Shown piece by piece: positions 1 through 7,040 of a DNA stretch of 62,838 nucleotides. The stretch comes from Alistipes sp. UBA940. Lineage in GTDB: Bacteria > Bacteroidota > Bacteroidia > Bacteroidales > Rikenellaceae. The notes below the pieces were generated by a model. It saw only the letters and a program-made list of their open reading frames with translations. It made no database searches and was not told the DNA's origin. A program made the position numbers and the translations under genes. Every line of letters starts with the position of its first letter. The first letter of the stretch is position 1. The stretch covers positions 1 through 62,838 of the forward strand of contig DBDE01000034.1 in the NCBI GenBank assembly GCA_002293425.1. Direction: 5' to 3'.

Positions 1-1
1 A

Positions 2-1291
2 CTCACTGAGGATGAGCGGGTTAAGGTCGCTTCAACGGAGGTTCATTCCGATATTATTGAAGTTAGTCCGTACACCATAACTTACACCGATTATGAGTCG
101 ACCGACGGCGGCCCAACCGGCCCCGTAACGTTCCAACTGCCGATCCTCTACGCTACCTGGCCGATGGACAAGGCGTTGCCGGAGGGGATGGAATATGTCG
201 TGGAGGGGGAAATAGCGCAGGCGGAGCCTGTCGCAACAAGAATGACAAGGGCGGCTTCGGACTATCCATACATCCAGCTAATGGCGTACGACAATGTCCT
301 GCAACGTAACGTGCCGCTGGCCTATATGGATGTACGGTACAACGTTACCGGATCGCCCTACGTCCTCTACTACACAACCACCGACGCCAACGGCAGATTC
401 CAACTATCGCTCTACAGCACAACCAAGCCCGCCAGCATATCGCTCGACCTGCATCTGTCCTATTCCAATACAGAAGACCACTGGATGATAACCACCGACA
501 CCAGTTCGGCATCCATCTTCGCCGCCGTCAGCACCTATCTTTCGCCGACAGTTATGCAGGGCGGCACCCAAACCATTGTCGTGCCCGAAGGTACCCGCAA
601 CGCCAACACCATCTTTCGCGCCGCAACCTACTTCTACCGCACCCAAACCGACTTCCCGAGGTACACCATGTCGAGATCGCTCAAGATAGAAGCAAGCGAA
701 AGTTATGCAGGATCGAAAACGGGATATTTCACAGGATACACAACAAACAATCCTCATATACTGGTTTACCGAAGTGGCACGGCTTTTGGCACTACCCTTC
801 ATGAATTGGGGCACTTTACCCATTATCGTGGTTATGAAGCTGGGTTTTTAGCAACTGCCAAACGTTTATTGAGTGAATCTTTTGCATCCTATTTAGGCTG
901 GTATTTGGGGGAAAAATATTATAAGTCATTCGGTTGGACACCAAGTTACAGTGGACATAATGTCACAGGGAATAGCAATCAAAAGTGGAACAAAGATCGC
1001 CACGTACCGGCTACTCCGCTAAGTTCTGATCCAGGCTGGTATTCTCCCTTGTTTATAGATATTACGGACTATTACAATCAGCAACAGGATTATTCCACAT
1101 ATTTATGGGATGAGTTTAACGGAATTCAGCCGTATACAATATGGTATAGTATAATCACTCAATGCTCCGATTGGGCAAGTTGCAGGCCGCTCATAAAGCG
1201 ACAACTGACCTCGACACAGCGATATTCGGAGGCTGCAATAGAGGCATATCTGGCAAACTATGATCATTGGCATAGTAATTATGATAATTAA
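2..1291 (+). CDS. Secreted gluzincin-type zinc metallopeptidase, 5' end outside the window
   Basis: The reading frame is open from base 2 with no stop before the first internal ATG at 164, so the gene starts upstream of the window; 429 residues are visible. The motif HELGH (codons 800-814) is the HExxH zinc site, and a Glu in the context SESFAS lies 25 residues further on (codon 875-877), the spacing expected of the third zinc ligand in gluzincins. The preceding region (roughly bases 270-560) looks like a beta-sandwich of the carboxypeptidase-regulatory or transthyretin type (pattern 'TDANGRF'). The protein is probably exported and surface bound, but the signal sequence is not visible. Two small lipoprotein genes follow after 15 bp and probably form one transcript. 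Exact family and substrate are unknown. Confidence 0.7.
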   Translation, partial: LTEDERVKVASTEVHSDIIEVSPYTITYTDYESTDGGPTGPVTFQLPILYATWPMDKALPEGMEYVVEGEIAQAEPVATRMTRAASDYPYIQLMAYDNVLQRNVPLAYMDVRYNVTGSPYVLYYTTTDANGRFQLSLYSTTKPASISLDLHLSYSNTEDHWMITTDTSSASIFAAVSTYLSPTVMQGGTQTIVVPEGTRNANTIFRAATYFYRTQTDFPRYTMSRSLKIEASESYAGSKTGYFTGYTTNNPHILVYRSGTAFGTTLHELGHFTHYRGYEAGFLATAKRLLSESFASYLGWYLGEKYYKSFGWTPSYSGHNVTGNSNQKWNKDRHVPATPLSSDPGWYSPLFIDITDYYNQQQDYSTYLWDEFNGIQPYTIWYSIITQCSDWASCRPLIKRQLTSTQRYSEAAIEAYLANYDHWHSNYDN

Positions 1292-1306
1292 AAACTTATG
1301 ATGTTT

Positions 1307-1651
1307 ATGAAAAAGATAATTTTTGCGCTGTTGGCAGTGCTGTTTTTTGCAGGATGTAAAAAGAACGAAGCTCCGGCATTGAATGGAACCGAATGGAGGT
1401 ATTCGGAAAATCATTACACGCTTGAACTCTCGTTTGCCGAAACACAATTTACCCTGACAATGACTACATCGGACGGAGAAATAACAACGTCTTCGGGCAC
1501 ATACACCTACGACCATCCGAAAGTGTTGTTCGATTTGCCCGAAGATCACTTCATATTGAGCAGAAATGGGCTGGTGGAGGGCGATACGATGCTTGTGGAG
1601 ATAGTTGTCGGTGATTTAGGACATCCGTTTAGATTCCACCGCATCAATTGA
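1307..1651 (+). CDS. Small lipoprotein, first of a tandem pair
   Basis: 114 residues with a short lipoprotein signal ending in the lipobox FFAGC, then a charged KKNE stretch, so it should be lipid-anchored after cleavage by signal peptidase II. I chose ATG 1307 (MKKII) because the next gene starts the same way; ATGs at 1298 and 1301 are in frame and would add three residues. It resembles its downstream neighbour: GTYTYDHPKV here and GMYTYNHPKV there, and both end with FHR plus two residues. It lies 15 bp after the metallopeptidase gene. No known domain was recognised. A role as partner or inhibitor of the protease is a guess from position only. Confidence 0.75.
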   Translation: MKKIIFALLAVLFFAGCKKNEAPALNGTEWRYSENHYTLELSFAETQFTLTMTTSDGEITTSSGTYTYDHPKVLFDLPEDHFILSRNGLVEGDTMLVEIVVGDLGHPFRFHRIN

Positions 1652-1653
1652 TT

Positions 1654-2019
1654 ATGAAAAAGCTATTTGTTTTATTTGCAATAATTTTTGCATTTGTTGC
1701 GTGTGAAAAGGATGATAATGAGTTGAAATCATTGGAAGGAACTGTTTGGGTAGCTGCCGACAGTTATGTTGCGATAAAGTTGAGTTTTTCTGACATTGAA
1801 ATTACCGTAGCCGGTAATTTCAATGATGGAGAGGTTGTAGAATTCACAGGAATGTACACATACAATCATCCGAAAGTCGTTGTGGATATGGGCGCGGGCG
1901 TTTATGTTCTCGATGCTACTGAACAAAATCCCGGGATTGTCGACGGGAATACTTTGGGGATCGGCGTATACGAAACTCTCGATTTAATCGGCTGGTGGGA
2001 ATTCCACCGCGTAGACTGA
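1654..2019 (+). CDS. Small lipoprotein, second of a tandem pair
   Basis: 121 residues. The start is ATG 1654 (MKKLF), 2 bp after the stop of the previous gene; an in-frame TTG at 1648 overlaps that stop and is less likely. Signal peptide with lipobox FVAC followed by EKDDNE. It is a diverged duplicate of the preceding lipoprotein, sharing the 'YTYxHPKV' core and the FHR C-terminal end. A strong terminator follows at 2044. No function is recognised; the shared core suggests one small beta-rich domain. The metallopeptidase-lipoprotein-lipoprotein order mirrors the protease-lipoprotein pair at the other end of the window. Confidence 0.75.
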   Translation: MKKLFVLFAIIFAFVACEKDDNELKSLEGTVWVAADSYVAIKLSFSDIEITVAGNFNDGEVVEFTGMYTYNHPKVVVDMGAGVYVLDATEQNPGIVDGNTLGIGVYETLDLIGWWEFHRVD

Positions 2020-2037
2020 TTCCATCTATCCTGTCTT

Positions 2038-2077
2038 AATTCTGCCTCCCCACATCGGGGAGGCATTTTTATTGCAA
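2038..2077 (+). terminator. Rho-independent terminator, identical to 61511-61550 in inverted orientation
   Basis: GCCTCCCC (2044-2051) pairs with GGGGAGGC (2057-2064) around a 5-nt loop and is followed by five Ts. All 40 bases 2038-2077 recur exactly on the other strand at 61511-61550. It separates the lipoprotein pair from pheS. The end of the segment (TTGC at 2072) also serves as a plausible -33 element for pheS. Confidence 0.85.
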
Positions 2078-2102
2078 AATATCCTATTTTATACTAAATT
2101 TG
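2072..2102 (+). promoter_or_regulatory. pheS promoter, Bacteroidetes type
   Basis: TAAATTTG (2095-2102) matches the -7 consensus TAnnTTTG, and TTGC (2072-2075) lies 19 bp upstream as the -33 element. Only 8 nt separate the -7 box from the ATG at 2111, so the message would have a leader of a few nucleotides at most. Confidence 0.65.
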
Positions 2103-2110
2103 TCCCAATT

Positions 2111-3133
2111 ATGAAAAGCAGAATAGAACAATTGTTGGCCGAGGTGGAGGCGTTTGCGGGCAAGGCCGCCGGCGAAGTCGAAGAGTTCCGCATCCAAATG
2201 CTCGGCAAGAAGGGGAAAATCACCGCCCTGCTGGAAGAATTTCGCGAAGTCGCGCCCGAACTGAAAAAAGAGTTCGGCCAAAAACTCAACGCCCTGAAAG
2301 TAGCCGCCTCCCAAAAGATCGCCGAGCTCAAAGCGCGCTCTGACGAAGGTACCGCCCAAGGTCCGACCATCGACGATCCCACGCGTCCCGGGCACGGAAC
2401 GGCAAGTGCGGCGGGTACCAGACACCCCATCTCGTTGGTCAGGGGCGAGATATTGCGAATTTTCGACCGATTGGGCTACACCGTTGCCGACGGGCCCGAG
2501 ATCGAGGATGACCGTCACGTCTTCGGGGCACTCAACTTCCCGCCCGAACATCCGGCCAGAGATATGCAGGACACGTTCTTTATCGAGAAGGACATTTTGC
2601 TCCGCACCCACACCAGCTCCATTCAGGTTCGGGTGATGGAGACCCAGCAGCCCCCGATAAGGGTGGTCTGTCCGGGCAGGGTTTTCCGCAACGAGGCGAT
2701 TTCGTACAGGGCCCACTGCATCTTTCACCAGATAGAGGGATTGTACATCGACGAGGGTGTGTCGTTTGCCGATATGAAGCAGACGCTGTTGCACTTTGCG
2801 CGGGAGATGTTCGGGGAGAAGAGTCGGATTCGTTTGCGTCCCTCCTATTTTCCATTCACCGAGCCGAGTGCGGAGATGGATGTGTCGTGCAACCTGTGCG
2901 GCGGCAAGGGCTGTCCGGTGTGTAAGGGTACGGGCTGGCTCGAAATTATGGGGTGCGGAATGGTCGACCCCAACGTTTTGACGGCTTGCGGGATAGATGC
3001 CGAAAAGTACACCGGCTTTGCGTTCGGGATGGGCATCGAGCGGATAGCAATGTTGAAGTATGGGGTGGGCGATCTGCGCCTGTATTTTGAAAACGATGTG
3101 AGGTTCCTTCACCAGTTCGATGCAGCTGTATAA
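2111..3133 (+). CDS. pheS: Phenylalanine-tRNA ligase alpha subunit
   Basis: 340 residues, normal length for PheS, the catalytic subunit of the alpha2-beta2 class II synthetase that charges tRNA-Phe in the cytoplasm. Visible hallmarks: N-terminal coiled-coil region, the motif GPEIEDD, class II motif 2 around 'PGRVFRNEA' and 'FHQIEGL', the FPFTEPSAE signature, and motif 3 in 'GFAFGMGIERIAML'. A CNLCGGKGCPVC segment is a small cysteine-rich insertion also common in other Bacteroidota PheS. The ATG at 2111 (MKSRIE) aligns with the usual N-terminus; an upstream TTG at 2072 lies inside the promoter. The TPR gene downstream overlaps its last 14 bases. Confidence 0.97.
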   Translation: MKSRIEQLLAEVEAFAGKAAGEVEEFRIQMLGKKGKITALLEEFREVAPELKKEFGQKLNALKVAASQKIAELKARSDEGTAQGPTIDDPTRPGHGTASAAGTRHPISLVRGEILRIFDRLGYTVADGPEIEDDRHVFGALNFPPEHPARDMQDTFFIEKDILLRTHTSSIQVRVMETQQPPIRVVCPGRVFRNEAISYRAHCIFHQIEGLYIDEGVSFADMKQTLLHFAREMFGEKSRIRLRPSYFPFTEPSAEMDVSCNLCGGKGCPVCKGTGWLEIMGCGMVDPNVLTACGIDAEKYTGFAFGMGIERIAMLKYGVGDLRLYFENDVRFLHQFDAAV

Positions 3134-4109
3134 AGTGAAAAACGAAAAACTAAAAGTGAAAAATTCAGGTGCCGTAAAGCGGCAGGCTGTGCTGTATCTT
3201 ATCCTTTCTTCATTCTTCACTCTTCACTCTTCATTCGCTCAGGTCGTGCCCTATTCCGACGGGGTCCGGTTGGCGTCCGAGGAGAGATACGCTGAGGCGC
3301 TGGCTGCTTTTGAAACCGCTTTGACCATCGAGCCCAACCACGATCCGTCGCTTTATGGTGCGGCGCGGGTGTTGGCACAATCTTCCGACGTTTCCGATCT
3401 GAAAAAGGCTTTGGCGTACTCTTTGCGGGCCGTCGGGTTGGATGCAGGGAACAGTTCCTATGCCGAGTTGAGAAGAAACCTGCTTTCGCTGGTCGATGTC
3501 CGGCTGGGCCGGGCGTGGCGTGACAAGGATATAGACACAGGGCTGGAACTCGTTGCGCTTAAACGGCTCCAACCCGAGACCGAACCTGTGGAGGGTGCGA
3601 TGATGGAGATGAGCGTGTTGCAGTTGGGCGGCAGGTTGCGCGAGGCCAGAAAGGTGGCCGAGGGTGCTTTGCGGTTGGCCGCCACCGACTCGTTGAAGAG
3701 CGAGTTGCACGGGGCGATAGGCTCGTTGTGGCACGAACAGGGCGACGACCGACGGACATTCGACCACTATGACATTGCGCTCAAATATAATCCGTCCAAC
3801 GTTTTGGTGTTGAACAATTATGCCTATTACCTCGCCGTGACGGGGCGCGAGTTGGATCGGGCGTTGGGGATGGCGGTGCGTGCGACGAAGCACGAGCCCA
3901 ACAATCCCACCTATCTCGACACTCATGCGTGGGTGCTGTACAGGTTGGGCGATTATGAGGGGGCGAAGGAGATTATGCGGCGGGCTTTGGTGCTGGACGG
4001 CGAGCGTTCGCCGGAACTTTTGCGCCATTACGGCGATATTTTGAGGGCGTTGGGCGATGAATTTATGGCGGAAGTCTACTTTCGCCGCGCGGAGACGGCA
4101 GAAGAATGA
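3120..4109 (+). CDS. Secreted tetratricopeptide-repeat protein
   Basis: 329 residues. The N-terminus is basic, then a hydrophobic core LYLILSSFFTLHSSFA with likely cleavage before Q, so it is exported. The remainder contains TPR units, for example 'ERYAEALAAFETALTIEPN' near residues 54-72 and several in the C-terminal third ('ALKYNPSNVLVLNNYAYYL', 'LYRLGDYEGAKEIM'). TPRs mediate protein-protein contacts; no catalytic domain is seen. The gene overlaps pheS by 14 bp; a GTG at 3135, just after the pheS stop, is an alternative start. The signal-peptide core is encoded by a heptamer array at 3208-3235 that pairs with an opposite array at 3136-3163. Confidence 0.85.
   Translation: MQLYKVKNEKLKVKNSGAVKRQAVLYLILSSFFTLHSSFAQVVPYSDGVRLASEERYAEALAAFETALTIEPNHDPSLYGAARVLAQSSDVSDLKKALAYSLRAVGLDAGNSSYAELRRNLLSLVDVRLGRAWRDKDIDTGLELVALKRLQPETEPVEGAMMEMSVLQLGGRLREARKVAEGALRLAATDSLKSELHGAIGSLWHEQGDDRRTFDHYDIALKYNPSNVLVLNNYAYYLAVTGRELDRALGMAVRATKHEPNNPTYLDTHAWVLYRLGDYEGAKEIMRRALVLDGERSPELLRHYGDILRALGDEFMAEVYFRRAETAEE
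3136..3235 (+). repeat. Inverted pair of heptamer arrays within the TPR gene signal region
   Basis: Left array: four degenerate 7-mers of the AGTGAAA/AACGAAA type. Right array at 3208-3235: CTTCATT, CTTCACT, CTTCACT, CTTCATT. The two are roughly complementary, with a 44-bp spacer, and the right array encodes the hydrophobic core of the signal peptide. Confidence 0.75.
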
Positions 4110-4209
4110 ATAATGAAAAATGAAGAGTGAAAAAAGATTTGTTTCTATGAAAGTGTTGCGTAACTTCTGCGTAGCCTCTTTCTTCATTCTTCATTCTTCA
4201 TTCTTCATT
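4104..4209 (+). repeat. Inverted pair of heptamer arrays at the start of the EnvC-like gene
   Basis: Left array (about 4104-4131) is AATGAAG-type; right array 4182-4209 is four perfect CTTCATT copies. The spacer holds both possible start codons and TGCGTAGCC just before the right array. The whole unit closely matches 54430-54537 upstream of and inside the DUF1573 gene. Confidence 0.8.
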
Positions 4210-5319
4210 TGCCAGGCACAAGACTTGTCTGCGCTTGAGGAGTCGATAAAGCAGGCGCGCGAGCAGTTGGCGCAGATAGAGCGGTTGACGGGGCTGAACG
4301 CCGAGAAGACCTCTTCGTCGCAACGGTCGCTGTCGTTGACGCGCAATAAGGTGAGTGCCCAGCGCAAAGTGGTCACGGGGCTCGACGGGCAGGCTAAGAG
4401 TTTGTCCTCCAAGATCGCCAGCGACGAGCGGCAGGTGGGACGGTTGGAGACGCAGTTGACGGCACTGAAAAAAGAGTATGGCCAGGGGGTTTATGCCTCG
4501 TGGAAGAATCATAAGTTGAATACGGCAACGGCATTTTTGCTGGCTTCGCGCGATTTCAACGACGGGGTTCGGCGGCTGTCTTATCTGAGGCGGTATAACG
4601 ATGTGCGCTCGGACAGAGGGATGGAGATAGATTCGCTTGCAACGGCCATTCAGCTCAACATCGAGAAGCTGGACAAGGACAAGGCCCGCCTCGACAAGTT
4701 GCGGGCGGAAGGCAAGAAGGAGTTGGATGTGTTGGGCAAGGAGGAGAAGAATTACGACGACGCGCTGAAGAAGTTGCGGCAGGATCGCAAGAAGTTGGAG
4801 GCGGATGCCAAGAAAGAGAGAGAGCGTATTGCGGCGGCCCAGCGCGAGATCGATCGCATAATGGCCGAGGCGGCAAGGGCTGCGGGGCGGAATGTGGATG
4901 TGGTTTTGAGCGGTCGGTTCGAGGAGAATCGCGGGAAGCTGCCTTGGCCGGCGGGGGGAGCAGGGGCGGTGATAGATCATTTCGGGGTGATTCGCGGGGC
5001 GGACGGTATTAGTCGCGATTCGAAGGGGATAACGATTGCCACTCGTCGCGGGGCGGAGGTTCGGGCGGTGTTTGACGGCGTGGTGTCGGGTGTGCATAAG
5101 ATCGGCCAGTTCGATATTTGCGTGTTGGTACGTTCAGGGGCTTATGTGGTTTTGTATGGCAATTTGGCGGATACGCGGTTGAAGAAGGACGACGTGGTGA
5201 TGTTGGGCGACCGCATCGGGCGGGTGAATGGCGGAACGGATGAGAGCAAGCATTTGGTGATTCTCCAAATCTGGCACGAAACCACCCCGCTCGATCCCGA
5301 AGCGTGGCTTCGCAAATGA
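4147..5319 (+). CDS. EnvC-like murein hydrolase activator (degenerate LytM domain)
   Basis: 390 residues from ATG 4147 (399 from the in-frame ATG 4120). Signal peptide core FFILHSSFFICQAQ, then a long coiled coil (roughly residues 20-265, rich in K/E/L heptads), then a C-terminal LytM/M23 fold beginning near 'AVIDHFGVIRG'. The zinc ligands of active LytM enzymes (HxxxD and HxH) are absent, as in E. coli EnvC, whose LytM domain activates cell-wall amidases instead of cutting peptidoglycan. It likely acts in the periplasm during division. A second M23 protein with intact ligands lies at 10386-11375. The signal peptide is almost identical to that of the unrelated DUF1573 protein at 54448. Confidence 0.85.
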   Translation: MKVLRNFCVASFFILHSSFFICQAQDLSALEESIKQAREQLAQIERLTGLNAEKTSSSQRSLSLTRNKVSAQRKVVTGLDGQAKSLSSKIASDERQVGRLETQLTALKKEYGQGVYASWKNHKLNTATAFLLASRDFNDGVRRLSYLRRYNDVRSDRGMEIDSLATAIQLNIEKLDKDKARLDKLRAEGKKELDVLGKEEKNYDDALKKLRQDRKKLEADAKKERERIAAAQREIDRIMAEAARAAGRNVDVVLSGRFEENRGKLPWPAGGAGAVIDHFGVIRGADGISRDSKGITIATRRGAEVRAVFDGVVSGVHKIGQFDICVLVRSGAYVVLYGNLADTRLKKDDVVMLGDRIGRVNGGTDESKHLVILQIWHETTPLDPEAWLRK

Positions 5320-5585
5320 AAAATGAAGAGTGAAGAAAGGAGCTGCGCGAAACGTCATTGCGAGGAACAACGCCGGCGAAGCAATCTTCAGATTGCCGCG
5401 CGATGGGCAGGGGCGTGAGGTGTGCCAGATAAAAGCGAGGGGTGGCGTCAGTACGCCACGCGCACTATTCCTTAGAATGTTTTGCGGGCGTATCTTACGT
5501 GGCCCGAGCGAGTTAGATGGCACACCGACTACAGCCCCGAGCGGTGGCCGAGCAAGAAAAATGATACTTAAAAATTCTAAATATT
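5316..5585. repeat. Intergenic repeat region before pepD
   Basis: No gene is supported in these 270 bases. They contain an AATGAAG-type heptamer array (5316-5338); a segment starting CGTCATTGCGAGGAAC at 5352, matching the well-known dispersed bacterial repeat of that sequence; and a 110-bp structured stretch in which GGTGTGCCA (near 5420) pairs with TGGCACACC (near 5519) around a perfect hairpin GTGGCGT-CAGT-ACGCCAC. A short open frame from 5330 covers only this repeat DNA. Confidence 0.65.
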
Positions 5586-7040
5586 ATGAACATCACAGAT
5601 TTAAATCCGAAGAGAGTTTGGAGCCATTTTGCCGACATTTGCCGCATTCCCCATCCGTCCCACCACGAGGAGAAGATCAGGGAGTTCATCGTCGAATTTG
5701 CCAAAAAGAACGGCCTCGACGTCACTCAGGACGAGGCCGATAATGTCATCGTGCGCAAACCGGCCACCAAAGGGATGGAGGACCGCAAGGGCATCGTGTT
5801 GCAGGCCCACCTCGATATGGTGCCGCAGAAGAACAACGACACCGTGTTCGACTTCGAGAAGGACGCAATCCAACCTTACATCGACGGCGAGTTGGTGAGG
5901 GCCAAGGGGACGACGCTGGGGGCGGATAACGGTATAGGCGTGGCGGCGATTATGGCGATTTTGGAGAGCAAGGAGGTTAAGCACGGGCCGATCGAGGCGT
6001 TGTTTACGGCCAGCGAGGAGACGGGGATGAACGGAGCTTTCGGATTGAGGGACGATGAGTTGAAGGGCGAGATAATGTTCAATCTCGATTTGGAGGACGA
6101 GGGAGAGTTGTGTGTGGGCTGCGCGGGCGGGTTGGATGCCAATATTGCGCTTCCATACTCCGCCGAGGCTGCTCCGAAAGGGGGTTATGTTGCCGCTGTG
6201 GTTTCCGTCAAGGGTTTGAAGGGTGGTCATTCGGGGTTGGAGATAATTTTGCAGAGGGGCAATGCCGGAAAGTTGTTGTTCAGAACTCTTTATCCCCATT
6301 TGGATCGGGGAGTTTTGTTGGCTTCGGTCGACAGCGGGGGGTTGAGGAACGCCATTCCGCGCGAAGGGCAGGCGGTGGTGTTGGTCGGAGAGGATTATTA
6401 TGGCACCTTTGTCGATGCGGTGTCGGCGATGGAGCGGACGGTGAACAGCGAGTATAAGGGCATCGAGGATGCTATTTCCATATCGGTTAAGAAGTGCGAT
6501 TTTCCGGAAAGCATCATTCCTTCCGATGTTGCGCACAAGTTGGCCTCGATGGTCGGCTTGTTCCCGGGCGGGGTGGTGAAGATGCACACTTCGATTCCGC
6601 GTTTGGTGCAGACTTCGAACAATCTGGCCCGGATCGTGAGCGACGGAAAGGCTGTTCGGATGCAGTCGCTTATGCGGTCGCAGGTGAGGAGCGAAAAGGA
6701 GTATGTGGCCGAGCAGATAGCCTCGTTGTGTGGTTTGGTGGGTGCGACGGTTGAGTTTACGGGAGGTTATGATGGTTGGAATTTGGACGTGAATGCTCCG
6801 ATAGTGAAGCTGATGAGCGACAGATATGAAAAGTTGTATGGATCGAAACCTCACATTGTGGCTGTTCACGCGGGGTTGGAGTGCGGGATTATCGGCGGTA
6901 CTTATCCGCGGATGGAGATGATCTCGTTCGGCCCGACGATACGCTTTCCTCACTCGCCGGACGAGCAGGTGGACATAGCCAGCGTGGGTAAGTTCTATGA
7001 CTTTTTGGTCAATACGTTGGAAAATGCACCTGTGAAATGA
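5586..7040 (+). CDS. pepD: Aminoacyl-histidine dipeptidase, M20C family (copy 1)
   Basis: 484 residues, usual length for PepD/carnosinase-type metallopeptidases that cut Xaa-His and other dipeptides in the cytoplasm. Metal-site motifs: 'LQAHLDMVPQ' (HxD), 'GTTLGADNGIGVAA' (bridging Asp) and 'FTASEETGMNGAF' (general-base Glu pair). C-terminal ligands include 'AVHAGLECG' and 'FGPTIRFPHSPDEQ'. No signal peptide. The last four bases ATGA overlap the start of dsbD, and a second PepD follows dsbD with another ATGA overlap, so the three are co-transcribed. The two copies are clearly diverged (about half identical in the motif regions). Confidence 0.95.
   Translation: MNITDLNPKRVWSHFADICRIPHPSHHEEKIREFIVEFAKKNGLDVTQDEADNVIVRKPATKGMEDRKGIVLQAHLDMVPQKNNDTVFDFEKDAIQPYIDGELVRAKGTTLGADNGIGVAAIMAILESKEVKHGPIEALFTASEETGMNGAFGLRDDELKGEIMFNLDLEDEGELCVGCAGGLDANIALPYSAEAAPKGGYVAAVVSVKGLKGGHSGLEIILQRGNAGKLLFRTLYPHLDRGVLLASVDSGGLRNAIPREGQAVVLVGEDYYGTFVDAVSAMERTVNSEYKGIEDAISISVKKCDFPESIIPSDVAHKLASMVGLFPGGVVKMHTSIPRLVQTSNNLARIVSDGKAVRMQSLMRSQVRSEKEYVAEQIASLCGLVGATVEFTGGYDGWNLDVNAPIVKLMSDRYEKLYGSKPHIVAVHAGLECGIIGGTYPRMEMISFGPTIRFPHSPDEQVDIASVGKFYDFLVNTLENAPVK

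Noticed and set aside
2084..3220. 378-codon minus-strand frame opposite pheS
   Set aside because: Pro/Arg/His-rich shadow of pheS codon usage, no motif.
3136..3235. Heptamer arrays as a CRISPR array
   Set aside because: Units are 7 bp without unique spacers, and no cas gene is present.
5330..5743. Plus-strand frame of 137 codons before pepD
   Set aside because: Covers intergenic repeat DNA and runs out of frame into pepD.
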